Shown: positions 13,366-23,772 of the stretch, in pieces | How the letters are laid out: the number at the start of each line of letters is the position of its first letter | Numbering within the stretch: position 1 is the stretch's first letter | DNA from: Clarireedia homoeocarpa | Lineage: Eukaryota > Ascomycota > Leotiomycetes > Helotiales > Rutstroemiaceae | Length of the DNA: 64,000 nucleotides | Assembly (NCBI GenBank): GCA_001465935.1 | Contig: LNKV01000046.1 | Coordinates: 310,001-374,000, forward strand | Direction: 5' to 3' | Notes under the pieces: generated by a model | Database searches by the model: none | Told to the model about the DNA's origin: nothing | What the model saw: only the letters and a program-made list of their open reading frames with translations | Translations under genes and position numbers: made by a program

Positions 13366-14538
13366 CTAATACCCAAAATGCCGAATAACCTCCCTATTCA
13401 AGAAACTCCTCTCGTTGAACCGCGCGATCTCCGGGTTCCCACTAACCGGATACCCCACACGATCCAATCCCCTCAATATCACCTCCCTCCCCAACGTCCC
13501 CTCCCTTGCCGCCATCCTCGGAACCGGCAAACCATTCCTCCCCCCTCTCTTCAACTCCCCCAAAGTTGGCCACTCCGCCTTCGCCTTCCCCTTTCTGGAC
13601 CGATCCCAAATACTCTCCGCCCCCAATACCCCCCAAATCCCCTTCTGCTCTCCCCCTAACGCTTTATCCACCTCCACACGCACCCACTTCCGCTCCTCCT
13701 TCAGCTTCTTCACTTCCTCCAACAGCTCGATCCTCCTCTTCATTAGATGCTGCTGATCGTATTTGCGCTCCTCGCGATGCCGCACCAGCTCTTCTTTGCT
13801 GCGCGGGAAATAGGGACTCCGCGTTAAACCTAGGTGCTGCCCTTGGATCTTTAGCCTCTCGAATTGTCGCGATAGATCGTACTCGGCGCTGCGGTGCGTG
13901 AGCGATGTTCCGGCTGCAGTGGACATGGTCAGGGGGTGTGGGGAGGATGTGCTGGGTTGGCGGCGCGTGTGGGGAAGTGGGTGGATTTTCCGCGGATAGG
14001 TAGAAGTTGAAGTAGACGATGCTGCTACTGCCGCGGCCGCGGCCGCGGCTTGCTCTGGTGTCTCGTTGAACCCGCCCGGTTTCCCTAGCAGCGATTCTTG
14101 CGCCCTGTGTTTCTGTATCGTGACGGGCATTCTATAGTGTCCAACACCAAGATTCGTCTTTTCCTGTTCATCTTCTCTGTGATCGTTCAAATGCCGACTT
14201 AGAATAGGCTGCTGGATTTTTAACACGGGTGTAGGTGGTTGAAAGTTGAAATCCCCAATCGGTGGGAATTCGGCTGTGTTGCCGATAGCTGGAACTCGAT
14301 GGTTGAGTGTTGCGGGTATGATGGGTATGTCGTCGAAGTTGGTCTCGCGATACCCTTCCGTCTCTCTCATCACGACGTAGTTTCGACGACGTGCTGCGCG
14401 GTTGGGTTTGTAACTGCTGGTGCTGCTGGTGCTGGTACTGGTGCTGGCGCTGACGCGCGAGTATTTGTGGTTACTGGTTGTGCTTGTTTTAATGGCGAGA
14501 GAAGGTGTGTAGTGGAGGTTTGAAAGTGGTGGTGCCAT
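13366..14538 (-). CDS. Conserved-type fungal hypothetical protein, 390 aa, single exon
   Basis: One uninterrupted frame runs from the ATG at 14536-14538 to the stop at 13366. The N-terminal 60 residues are Ser/Thr-rich and basic. A poly-Ala run at about residues 164-172 is encoded by a GC-rich GCGGCC repeat near 14030-14050. Residues about 255-300 form a charged helical segment (RSKEELVRHREERKYDQQHLMKRRIELLEEVKKLKEERKW, shown here only as its boundaries RSKEEL to EERKW) that should make a coiled coil. The C-terminus is well ordered in composition (GREVILRGLDRVGYPVSG). I do not recognise a named family. It is likely intracellular because no signal peptide or membrane segment is present. Length and codon quality support a genuine gene. 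Confidence 0.75.
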   Translation of the reverse strand: MAPPLSNLHYTPSLAIKTSTTSNHKYSRVSASTSTSTSSTSSYKPNRAARRRNYVVMRETEGYRETNFDDIPIIPATLNHRVPAIGNTAEFPPIGDFNFQPPTPVLKIQQPILSRHLNDHREDEQEKTNLGVGHYRMPVTIQKHRAQESLLGKPGGFNETPEQAAAAAAAVAASSTSTSTYPRKIHPLPHTRRQPSTSSPHPLTMSTAAGTSLTHRSAEYDLSRQFERLKIQGQHLGLTRSPYFPRSKEELVRHREERKYDQQHLMKRRIELLEEVKKLKEERKWVRVEVDKALGGEQKGIWGVLGAESIWDRSRKGKAKAEWPTLGELKRGGRNGLPVPRMAAREGTLGREVILRGLDRVGYPVSGNPEIARFNERSFLNREVIRHFGY

Positions 14539-16001
14539 GGCTGTGGAAGGTGCTGATGAATATCACCGTAAGTGGGAATGGTTGTTTATTTGATGTATTT
14601 GTTGTTCAGTTTCGTTCAAGTTCTGTCACTCGTAATGGTTGTTGCCAGTGTTATCTCTACAGTCTTGGTGTATTGTTCAGCCTAGAAGGCGCAGCGTGCG
14701 TTGCAAAGCTCACGATTATGGAAAATCCAAGAGCTGGAAAGAAGATACGTTGTTGTAAGGGAGTTGATCCGATAAAAGGTGGCAGTTGTTCAATCGACAA
14801 GCGATAAATCCGTCTCTTTTTTCGACCTCTTTCGCCTGAATCGTAGTATATTCCGCAGCAAAGATCGAGTGTCCTCAAGTTCTTATCCTTCTGCCTTGTC
14901 AAAGTAAAGAATAAAAGGCAGAAAGAAAAAGCGTCCAATCCAGTGACGTATCAATCCCTAATCCTGCTGCTACGGCAGTCACGTATCCTGTCGTGTCAGG
15001 TGTATGTATCCTGCAGAGCGTGCTAGAGGAAGAAAGAAAGTAGGTGGCTGAAAATTCCCCTCTCTACTGTGTCTATGGTTGCTCTTATATAGTGAATAGT
15101 GTATAGGTTCGGCCCTGTTGTGGTGGTGGTTGCAGTTGGTGTGTTTGAGAGGGTGAATATAGTTGACCTGGCGGAGGGAAAAGGAAAGATTTGAACGAGA
15201 TACCAATTCGAGAGTGTTGTGGTTAGTAGCATATAGAAGAGCTGCCCCAAACCACCCCCGCCGACCCGGTCTGACTGCTTTCTTTCACTTTCAACGCACT
15301 AGCTGCATATACATGTAATGAGGCGGTGCCAGAGAAGTTGACTACCGGGTCTTGGGAGTAATGTAATATAAGCGATTTCGGTGGTTGGCTGGCGCGTGTT
15401 TCTGATTTTTATTGCTAGAATTCAAACGGCGGAAGATCGATATGGGCGTGAGGAGCGGGAAGCTTACGGTTTGAAGTACATCCAGTTTTCTGAAAGGAGT
15501 AATGGTTATATTGTTGTTGTCTGGAAGCTACTGGGGCTTGGAGAGTAGATATACTTATATACTGGGATGGGGATGCAGAGATAGCAAAGATTCTTCGCAT
15601 GGAAAAGAGAAAGAGGTGAATGTTCGAGGCAGGGTAAATCATTCAGTCAAGTTATGGTACGGCAGAGATGATGATGATGTCCATACAGTCAAATATTTCG
15701 ACCGTATTATATCCAGTGCTTTCAACAGATAAAACTGCATGTTCGGCAAGTGACAATGAGTTGTTTAATGCTGGCGTGAATCAGTCCGTCTGAAGTCCTA
15801 AAACTGATCGTCTTGAATGAAGATACAAATGTATTGTTTATGAATGCTAATAAATTCGATAAGCTGCCTTCCATAGCCTTAGGGTATCATACATCAACTC
15901 AACTCAACTCACTAACCTACTCTCGAAAATCTACACATAATTCCACAGAGTATTCTTTCATAATATGCGTGGTCAAACATCCCATAACACATTTTACCAT
16001 C
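14539..16001. other. Intergenic region, about 1.5 kb
   Basis: It contains the promoter of the 390-aa gene at its left side and the 3' flank of the BLOC-1 subunit gene at its right. Only short open frames with no recognisable features are present. Confidence 0.5.
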
Positions 16002-16814
16002 TTAGCCGTTCGTCGGACCGGAGTCCAGAGTATGCATAGAGCTGCTGGAAGCATCTGTTGTTGACAGATTCGTAGATGTTGAGTAATATTCACCCGTATT
16101 CTCAGTGTGTTCTGATCCTTCCCCTTCCATGTCTATCACAATCCGTTTGCCTTTCCCGTTGCCATCTCCATGGTGCTTAGTCAAGTCAACATCATTCATC
16201 GTCGTATCGCCGTTAGCATCCAACTCTGAACGCTCGCCTGGAACAACTACCCTATCATCACTTGTTTCGGCTCTTGACTCCGCCTGACCATCCTCTCTAT
16301 CTCTTTCGCCTCCCTCCTCCTCCCCATCACTACTCCACTCACTCCCACTTCCACTAAAACTTCCCTCACCACTACCCAACAACCAATCGACCTCCTCCAA
16401 AACCGCAAATTCCCTCTCCAACACCTCCGCCCAATTCTGCACATTCCCCACCTCCATAATCTTCTTCTGCCCCTCCCTAACCACCTTTTCCAATTTATCA
16501 TTCTCTTTTCCCAGCCCCTTAATCTCTTTCCTCAGCACATCTTCTTGTTTCGTTAATGCCGCGCTGTTAGAATGGAGCGTCTGAGCGCGCACTTGGAGGT
16601 CGCGCTCCGAGGGCGCGAGGATCTGTTGGAGTGTTGTTTGAAGGAAGGTGCGGGATTGGGCAAGTTGACGAAGGGACTCCGGGGAGGGATCGCTGGGGGC
16701 GGAGGAAGATGGTAGATTCGAGGAGGAGATGTGAGAAGTAGGGCGGCTAGAGGAAGAGATGGAGGAAGAGGGGCCAGGTTGCGGGGGAGGTGGGGCGACG
16801 GATGATGTGGACAT
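16002..16814 (-). CDS. BLOC-1 subunit 1 / GCN5-like protein 1 (GCN5L1) homologue
   Basis: A single-exon frame of 270 aa has its ATG at 16812-16814. After a Ser/Pro-rich leader (residues 1-45) come helical heptads (about 47-120) and then the family hallmark EVGNVQNWAEVLEREFAVLEE (residues 121-141), which corresponds to the conserved KEIGDVENWARSIELDM segment of animal BLOC1S1/GCN5L1. In other organisms this subunit joins a small coiled-coil complex that acts in endosome-to-lysosome (vacuole) traffic. Animal BLOC1S1 is only about 125-150 aa; this protein adds a C-terminal acidic, Ser/Gly-rich tail of over 120 residues that looks disordered. The family call rests on one motif plus helical context, so it is good but not certain. 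Confidence 0.7.
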   Translation of the reverse strand: MSTSSVAPPPPQPGPSSSISSSSRPTSHISSSNLPSSSAPSDPSPESLRQLAQSRTFLQTTLQQILAPSERDLQVRAQTLHSNSAALTKQEDVLRKEIKGLGKENDKLEKVVREGQKKIMEVGNVQNWAEVLEREFAVLEEVDWLLGSGEGSFSGSGSEWSSDGEEEGGERDREDGQAESRAETSDDRVVVPGERSELDANGDTTMNDVDLTKHHGDGNGKGKRIVIDMEGEGSEHTENTGEYYSTSTNLSTTDASSSSMHTLDSGPTNG

Positions 16815-17746
16815 TGTGATCGGGATTGCGATGTGCTTCTAGTTTGTGTATGGAAACGAAATAGGATTGGTGGTAAATAGATTATTTGGTATAGTGATGA
16901 AGATGTTGATGCTAGAATAAAGTATGATTTGTATTTGAATGTATAGAATAACAATCCAGATAGGGACGATGGTCTGAAGGTCCCGTCGAAGATTAATTGA
17001 ATGTTAATATGCCGTTCTCAGGAAGCATCACGGGACTGATAAGAGAGAAATGCGGGGTCGGTAGTTAAATTTAGAGAGATTATATATAGTGAGTGCAACG
17101 ATGAGCGCCTGATGTCGGGAGAGATATCTGCCAACCTATCCGCTTCACAACATGGAACATATCGGAAGGAACATCGAAAGAACTTTTGCTATGGAATCGC
17201 CCGGATCTCAAAAGGCGAGATAGATAATTGAATAGCGGCCCAGTGGTCGCTGTGATGTACTGCAAAGTGAACACGAGTTGTATGTTCCTTTGAGACTGGT
17301 CGGCGGGGCCATGGCGGTTTAGCCACAGCATTTCCCTGGTCCTCTAAGGAGATATATGACATATCACGGTCGCATATAGATTTCAAATCGCTCTCATCCA
17401 TATTCAAAACATAAAGAAGTACCTTATCGCTAGAGATGGTAAGTTCGCAAATGAAGGGAAAAGTACTAAGGTGGAAAGCGAAAGCGAATATCGTTCACTT
17501 AATATGATCTAGCAGGGGATCGCTCACATTTTGCAGTTTGGCATCACTTTCAATCAATCTACACACCATGCATCATCACTAACGTCTACACATTGTGCAA
17601 ATAGAAGGGTGTATTCATATTGCTTTTTTGAATTTATCATAGCCTAATGATGAGAACCGTTTCTTTCATCATTCCATAGAATAAGGAACTCCATGCCATG
17701 ATTCCCGGCGAAATACAACCCATACCATAATCCCATAGCATTTGAT
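16815..17746. other. Intergenic region, about 0.9 kb
   Basis: Between the BLOC-1 gene start and the eS8 stop codon. Short minus-strand frames at 17080-17407 overlap in different frames and show nothing recognisable. Confidence 0.5.
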
Positions 17747-18429
17747 CTACTTGCGCAATTGGCGTTGGTAGAAAGCAAGCTCCTCACCCTCCAAGATGTA
17801 ACCATCACAACGTCCACTCTGTCCTGGTCTGGACGAGACAACGGCGTAAAGACGACCAGCCTCGAACTGCTTCTCCAAAGCAGGGTCAACCTTTCCTACA
17901 GCAGCGAATCTCTGGTGGTGCTTCTTCTCAACAGACTTGCTCTTCTTCTTGTCTGGCTCCTCAACGGCTTGTCCGGCCTTTTGTTGACGTCTACGACCTA
18001 AGTTTTGGCCGTAGTGTGCTTCGTACCATTGTCTGAATGGGGCGGCATCGACTTGAACGACGGCGGATTTGGTGAGTGTGTTGGTTCGGACAAGTTCGTT
18101 GTTGGAAGGATGGAAAGATACACCAATCACACGGACCTTACGGGCAATACCCTCAGATGCCCATGAGTAGTTGCCGGCTTCGAGACGGAGGGCACGGAAT
18201 TTTCGGTTACCACCACGGGTACGGACAAGATGGATTCTCTTTGTGCCAATACGGGTGTTGGCTTCTTGTCGTCCGGCTTCGAAAGCGCGCTTCTTCCCTG
18301 TAAAATTCTTAGTTTTCAGGTTGGAACATATATCAGTAAAGATATATGGGCTTTCTACTACGCACGGTAATGGGCTCGCTTGGCACCAGAGGCGGAGCGC
18401 TTGTGTCTGCTGTCACGGCTGATACCCAT
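17747..18429 (-). CDS. RPS8: 40S ribosomal protein eS8
   Basis: This is a structural component of the small ribosomal subunit. Two exons (18366-18429 and 17747-18297) join to 204 aa, the usual length for the family. Exon 1 encodes MGISRDSRHKRSASGAKRAHY, the conserved eS8 N-terminus. Exon 2 continues RKKRAFEAGRQEANTRIGTK and then the conserved core VRTRGGNRKFRALRLEAGNYSW, ending in FYQRQLRK. The intron has donor GTGCGT and acceptor ACAG. An early intron is typical for ribosomal protein genes. Confidence 0.97.
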
Positions 18430-19329
18430 GATTGCTGATTCTGCGGTATGCAAATACGTTAGCCATATGGTCTTTGGTTGGGCAAGAATGAATTGAAAGG
18501 TCCCAGAACGTAAGATCGGAAAGTCGATGCGCAACCAGAATATATCGCAGATAGAAGTAGACGTTATGCAACAGAATGGTAGGTATATGGGTATGAACGC
18601 CGTCGAAGAATGCCTCGAATTGATTCAATATCGTTGACGATCCAAACACTTTTCACTCCATCTGCTACTTGTCCACCCCTTCTCGCAAGGTATTCAGGTT
18701 CCAATCGCGTATTCTGAAATTGACCGTTGTGAATAAAGGAAATATTTGCGGAGGTACTGACCTGATGATTCGAAATTTCACCAGTACAATCGTTGTCGTT
18801 GTCGAAGAGTTTGTCGTGAGAGGGTTAAAAGTTCGCAATGGGAACTTTACAAAATGAAAAATCGTGGTGTGCGAGGCACTAGTTCTCACGCTAAATTAAG
18901 CGAGTTCAAGGCCACCAAGTCACGTGATATTGTTTGAGTTCTGACCTTGACCTTATCTCAGGTGACTCAGACGCTCCGCCAAAGCACAGCCTCATTATAT
19001 TCAATGGATTCTATTAGCCCAGTCGAAGCCAGTTCTATGTTCAATAGCTTCTATTGGTTCTTGGCTAAAGTGTTCCACTTTTTCGGCCTTTTCTTTGCAG
19101 AGCGTCTGAGAAAAAATAGTTCCAATTTGTATGAATACGACAAATTTGAGTTGACAGTCTCTTTTTAAGTGAGTGAAATTAGTACTCAACAAAGAGGTCT
19201 TATTTTAAGTGCAACAACGTCAATTTGAAATTGATATAAGATTCTAATAATACTAATTTTAATATATAAAGTGTAAGTTAATAGGTACCAAGTATATCGT
19301 CAAAGCTAAAAACGCGTTTTCGATTATAT
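18430..19329. other. eS8 promoter side and transition to the transposon nest
   Basis: The first few hundred bases should hold the eS8 5' leader and promoter. A/T content rises from about 19200 onward, toward the LTR insertion at 19330. No convincing gene is seen; the frame at 18947-19168 is short and unrecognised. Confidence 0.5.
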
Positions 19330-19450
19330 TGTGACGATTCCGGCTGAATCGTACATGTAAGCTAGTGTAGGCACGTGATACACTGGCCTATATAAGAGCC
19401 TATCTCTTCCAGCCTGTAGTTAGCTCTTTAGTTGATAATTCTAAGGTATA
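19330..19450 (-). repeat. Solo LTR, left part (split by the DNA transposon)
   Basis: The sequence begins TGTGACGATTC and matches, in diverged form, the outer part of the LTRs at 20944-21130 and 22490-22676 read on the minus strand. It is interrupted by the Fot1-like element after GGTATA and resumes at 23418. Five bases TATAT at 19325-19329 are repeated at 23448-23452, so the whole LTR inserted once with a 5-bp target duplication. Confidence 0.8.
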
Positions 19451-20943
19451 ATCGTGGGTGGCCCCACTTATGCTTTGATCATGCCAGCATGCGCTTAAGT
19501 GGGCGAACGCGAATGAGAATGCGAAAGCAAATGAGAAACTTTTTCGCGTACTTTTCATCAAAAATACATTATTTTATATGTGATTTGCACCCAAAATTAA
19601 GTACACGCGATGTTAGAACAGCAAGAACGTTTGCTGGAAGCTCTTATATAGTCGCATCAATATCCTGAAGATCAGCTATCCGTAATTGTACGTTTATTTA
19701 AGGTTAACAATAAGACTTTATATTGTTATATAGATGCTGGAACAGACGGAAGAACACGTTGCGGAGGCTATAATCGAATCCTTTCTATAGTACAGCAAGA
19801 TGCTATCCTATATTGGATTCAGGATCAAAGCTCTGTATATCAATATCCAACTAAAAGAGAAGTCTATATTGCTATTGTATATCTAAAAGCAAAGGATAAT
19901 CTATATACAAGTTCTCCTAGCTGGAGATAGTTCCAGAAGTAGTTCAAATCGATATCTGCTTTCTATACTGTCTGTACAAAGCCGATTAGTTATAAACGGA
20001 TTAGCGTATACAACTTAAAGGATATTAAATATTGGTTTTTCGATTATAAGGCTGGGTTGGCTAAATACAAGATTACTGCCGAGAATCTCTATAATATAGA
20101 TGAAACGAATATACAGTTTGTATATTTAGTAGGTCAGGAGGTTGTAGTTCCTGTAGAGGTTACTAAGGTCTATAAAGAGATACTTGAGAATCGTAAGTTA
20201 ATGATATATATAGAGACTATATATATAGATAATATTACAATTCATCCTATAGTTATTATATCCGGAAAACAATATATAGAATTATAGTAGTTATTACAAC
20301 AGCCCGAGGTTGATAAAGAGATATATACTTTATCAGAGACTGGCTTCACGAACGACGAGCTTACTATACAATAGTTTAAATATTTCCTTAAACAAATTGG
20401 CCGGGAGATTATACAAGAGGATACAAGCAAGTTGCCTTGGAAGATAATTCTATTTGATAATCATAGAAGTTATCTTCAAGAAGAGCTTGTGTTATTAGTA
20501 TCTTGGTATAAAGTTATTTTTTAGACTTATATCTCTTATACTATATATCTTATACAACCTTGCGACGTTAAATACTTTAATTAATAGAAGCACTAGTAAT
20601 AAATAGCGATACGGAGGTTTATAGCAACTCTTGATATTGAGTATAGGATACTATATTTAATTCGTGATCTCCCTTGGATCCGGACTTAGATAAATAAGGT
20701 CCAAAATATCAAGTATATATTCAGGGATACTGGTATATAGCCAGCTAGAGTGGAAGTAGTCAAAGAGAATATAGTACGATTTATTAAGTCAGCTGAGCTA
20801 AATCAACTGGATGATATTGAACCCGAATTGCTATCTATCCCCAGGACTTATATAGAAGAGGTTGTACAAATCGAGGAGCTGAACCGGAAGATACCAGCCT
20901 TATTAAGCTCTCCTACATATCAGCGATATATAAATACAATGGA

Positions 20944-21130
20944 TGTGACGAGACTGCCAACAAAGACACTGAATGACCTTAGAATATTGAACTACAGAAC
21001 TAAAGCTATGTACAAGAAGAGAGACTTTATATAGCCCAGAGCCTTAGGGCTTGTACGAAGCGATGCCCTGTAGAGAAACATCCTGGCTAGGCTAATGTAC
21101 TACGTGTACGATTCCGTACGAATCGTCACA
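20944..21130 (-). repeat. 3' LTR of the short retroelement
   Basis: This 187-bp terminal repeat lies next to the polypurine tract (21131-21145 region). It differs by a single base from the copy at 22490-22676. Confidence 0.9.
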
Positions 21131-21287
21131 TTACCCCCCCCTTCGAAAAAGCTCGCCCTCGAGCGTCCAAAAAGAATGACTTAAGGTCAACAAAGGAAAC
21201 AAATTAAAAGAAGCAAAAGAAGAAGCGACGAAGAAGTCTTTATCCAAACCAGTTATCCTTCAGCCTGTTCATCAGTCTCGATTACAT

Positions 21288-21653
21288 TTAAGTCCATTGG
21301 CTCAGTAGCTTGCTGTGGACGTTGATAAGACTGCGTACGGGAGTGCTGAAAATGCGACGGTCGCTGGGCTGGCAGGACAGCGGGCGTAGACGTGGATTGA
21401 CGGAAAGAAGAGCCACTGAAGCGTTGTACAAAGCGTACAAACTCTTTGAAATTAGTAGGCTCGTCCGGCTGAACTTGTCCGGGTCTTGTAGCTTAGGTCG
21501 CTTGGATGTCGGACGAAGGCAAAGAGAACGAAGGAAGGTATTGTCTGAACGAAGTACTTCAAGTTCTCGTCCGAACTCCTCAGCTTGGGTACTGAGTTGT
21601 TGGCGAATGGCTGTAAACTCAGCTGCGATCTCGTTGGTGATTGATTGTTCCAT
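21288..21653 (-). pseudogene. Gag-like remnant inside the LTR element
   Basis: The ATG at 21651-21653 opens MEQSITNEIAAEFTAIRQQL, a helical N-terminus followed by ELEVLRSDNTFLRSL and RPKLQDPDKFSRTS. The last motif resembles the P-K-L-x-D-P-x-K-F segment of fungal Ty3/Gypsy Gag proteins. After it the sequence diverges from Gag and ends without a capsid or zinc knuckle, so only the start of Gag remains. Confidence 0.5.
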
Positions 21654-22489
21654 TGTCCTTAAAGAAGTGAAGTGATAATAATAATAATAATAAAATAAAA
21701 CGAGTGACAAGCAAGAGCTTAAAAGCAATGCTTGGGGGGGATAGCTTTGGGTCGAAGCTGTCTGAGAATGAGGGATTTTAGTTCGAGTCATAGCTACACA
21801 GAAGGTGTATAGCCAAGAAGTGTTGATCCAGGGGGGTCGTACGAATCCGGAAGGTGGGGGAATGCGGGATAAGTCAGGATAAATGCAAATGCAAAGTCAT
21901 GACTTGTAGAAATGAGCTAATGCGGTCGTTCAGCTCGAGAAAGGAAGGTAGTCGAGTCGTATCAACGGAATTAGCACGCTGATAAGTGGGTTGATTTGTG
22001 GGTTCGTACAAATCAAGAAAGTGAGGTAGTCGTCGGTCGCGAAGTGCCAATATGCGAAGCAACTCCGGTGAGTTTTCGAACACTGATGCTACAGACGCCG
22101 GCCCGCTTCGTACGAAACTTAAAGGCTGCAATCCATGCTTTTACCATGCTCTGATCCGCCAGCCAGACCTGGTACGGCTATTAACGGGATTCCCTCAGGA
22201 CCCGGGGAGACTGTTGCTAAGGACCCTCAACCGAGTGCTTGCTTTTACCGCCTCTCCAATGGCAACGCGTGTAATCCGCCTTAGGAACCTATGGAATTGA
22301 GCACACAGGTGTCGGCACACATACGAAGTCCATAGGGTATCGACATCGTTTCGTACGATACGAATAAGAGGACTGATTACCTCTCAGTGAAGTGCTCGCA
22401 CGCAAATCACCTCCCTAGTTGAGTATTTAAGAATGCCACTCCTGGCGGGATGATGATACCACATGCGAAGCAAGGGGAGTTCAATATAA

Positions 22490-22676
22490 TGTGACGAGAC
22501 TGCCAACAAAGACACTGAATGACCTTAGAATATTGAACTACAGAACTAAAGCTATATACAAGAAGAGAGACTTTATATAGCCCAGAGCCTTAGGGCTTGT
22601 ACGAAGCGATGCCCTGTAGAGAAACATCCTGGCTAGGCTAATGTACTACGTGTACGATTCCGTACGAATCGTCACA
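22490..22676 (-). repeat. 5' LTR of the short retroelement
   Basis: 187 bp, with the same ends as the copy at 20944-21130. It is followed by target duplication ATGGA. Confidence 0.9.
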
Positions 22677-23417
22677 ATGGATAGGGTTACAAACATGCTT
22701 TATCAAGGGGATTTATCGACAACAAGCTTAAATGTCCTTCGAGAGAAGGTTAATAATCAAAGAGCAGTAAAAGTACGAAGTAAGAAAGTGCTTCAAGTAG
22801 AAGGAGAATTAACCCCCGCAGTTGCTTTGGCTAAGCTAAAAGAGAAACGTATCAAGGAAGCAGAATTGGAAGAGAAAAGGGCTAGAAAAGCAATTGATAC
22901 TAAGCTTCGAGTATTGCGTAAACAGCTTGCTGAAGATGGAGTAGCAGCTCGAAAGCAGTAAAAAGCCAATAATAAGGAGGTCGCTGAGCTTCAAAAGGCC
23001 AAACTGCCTATTCCGGAAGTACTTCTTATTTGTGTTTATAATCCTTCTAAGGATAATGCTCAATGGGATCGGATTAAAAAAGTAGAAACTGACTAGCTGG
23101 AAGCTCAAGCAGAAGGGTTTAATACCTAGGAAATAGATATACTGGCCCAGATAGGTGATGAGTTTGAGCTATAGCAAGACCAGATATTAATTGATATTGA
23201 TGATAATGATTAAAAAAAGGAGATGCAATGTTTAGCTAGTATTTGTATCGAATATAGAAAAAAATCATTGAATGTATATAATTTTGAGTGCAAATCATAT
23301 ACAAAATGATGTATTTTTAATGAAAAAGTTCTTATTTGCTTTCGCATTCTCATTCGCGTTCGCCCACTTAAGCGCATGCTGGCATGATCAAAGCATAAGT
23401 GGGGCCACCCACGATTA

Positions 23418-23447
23418 TTCGATTCTCCTTGCAGACGTGTTGTCACA
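23418..23447 (-). repeat. Solo LTR, right part
   Basis: This is the end of the LTR that starts at 19330, separated from it by the Fot1-like transposon. It ends in TTGTCACA and is followed by the duplication TATAT (23448-23452). Confidence 0.75.
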
Positions 23448-23498
23448 TATATAACAAAAATTGAGACTCTCGACGTTTCCCTTTACGATTCCACTTCT

Positions 23499-23772
23499 TG
23501 TGACGAGACTGCCAACAAAGACACTGAATGACCTTAGAATTAACAACTACAGAGCTAAGAGGATCATAAGGATCCGAAGGCTTATATACAGGAAGAGATC
23601 ATGTGCTTGATCACGTGTATGCTAATGCATGCTTGCATGCTTGATGTCTGACTCACCCCCATGGAGGTCATGTTCTTATATAGCATCGTGATAATTTGGT
23701 CAGAATCATCACATCACCCCCCCCTTCCAAAAAAGCTCGCCCTCGAGCGTCCTAATTGCTTTATTAATTATT
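23499..23772 (-). mobile_element. Truncated related LTR element (LTR 23499-23713 plus internal start)
   Basis: A diverged copy of the same LTR family begins TGTGACGAGACTGCC and ends ATCATCACA at 23713. It is followed by the same C-rich polypurine complement and the GCTCGCCCTCGAGCGTCC segment found inside the 20944-22676 element. The similarity ends close to an undetermined base (N) at 23773, so either the element is truncated or the assembly is broken there. Confidence 0.75.

Larger units (their letters stand above)
20944..22676 (-). mobile_element. Short non-autonomous LTR retroelement (1.73 kb)
   Basis: Two direct repeats of 187 bp (20944-21130 and 22490-22676) start TGTGACG and end CGTCACA, and differ at one position (G/A near base 66). 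A 5-bp target duplication ATGGA flanks the element (20939-20943 and 22677-22681). The polypurine tract reads GAAGGGGGGGG on the minus strand just before the LTR at 21130, which fixes the orientation. The 1.36-kb interior holds only a gag-like remnant and no reverse transcriptase, so the element depends on an autonomous partner. Confidence 0.9.
19900..23215 (+). pseudogene. Decayed Fot1-like DDE transposase, interrupted by an LTR element
   Basis: Pieces of a Fot1/pogo transposase can be read on the plus strand: a DDE block with LYNIDET near 20085 (first catalytic Asp), IILFDNHRSYL near 20445-20475 (second Asp), IQPCDVKYF near 20555-20580 (third block), and a Lys/Glu-rich coiled C-terminus at 22682-22960. 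Many TAG/TAA stops break the frame, and the 1.7-kb LTR element (20944-22676) splits it. The protein cannot be functional. Conversion of C to T on either strand, as in repeat-induced point mutation, would explain the TA-rich sequence and the stops; this is an inference. Confidence 0.85.
19451..23415 (+). mobile_element. Fot1/pogo-type DNA transposon with perfect 82-bp terminal inverted repeats
   Basis: The ends at 19451-19532 and 23334-23415 are perfect 82-bp inverted repeats starting ATCGTGGGTGGCC, and less exact inverted similarity extends further inward. The flanking TA dinucleotides (19449-19450 and 23416-23417) form the TA target duplication typical of the pogo/Fot1 (Tc1-mariner) group. 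The interior carries a decayed DDE transposase and a nested LTR element at 20944-22676. The element interrupts an older solo LTR. Confidence 0.9.
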
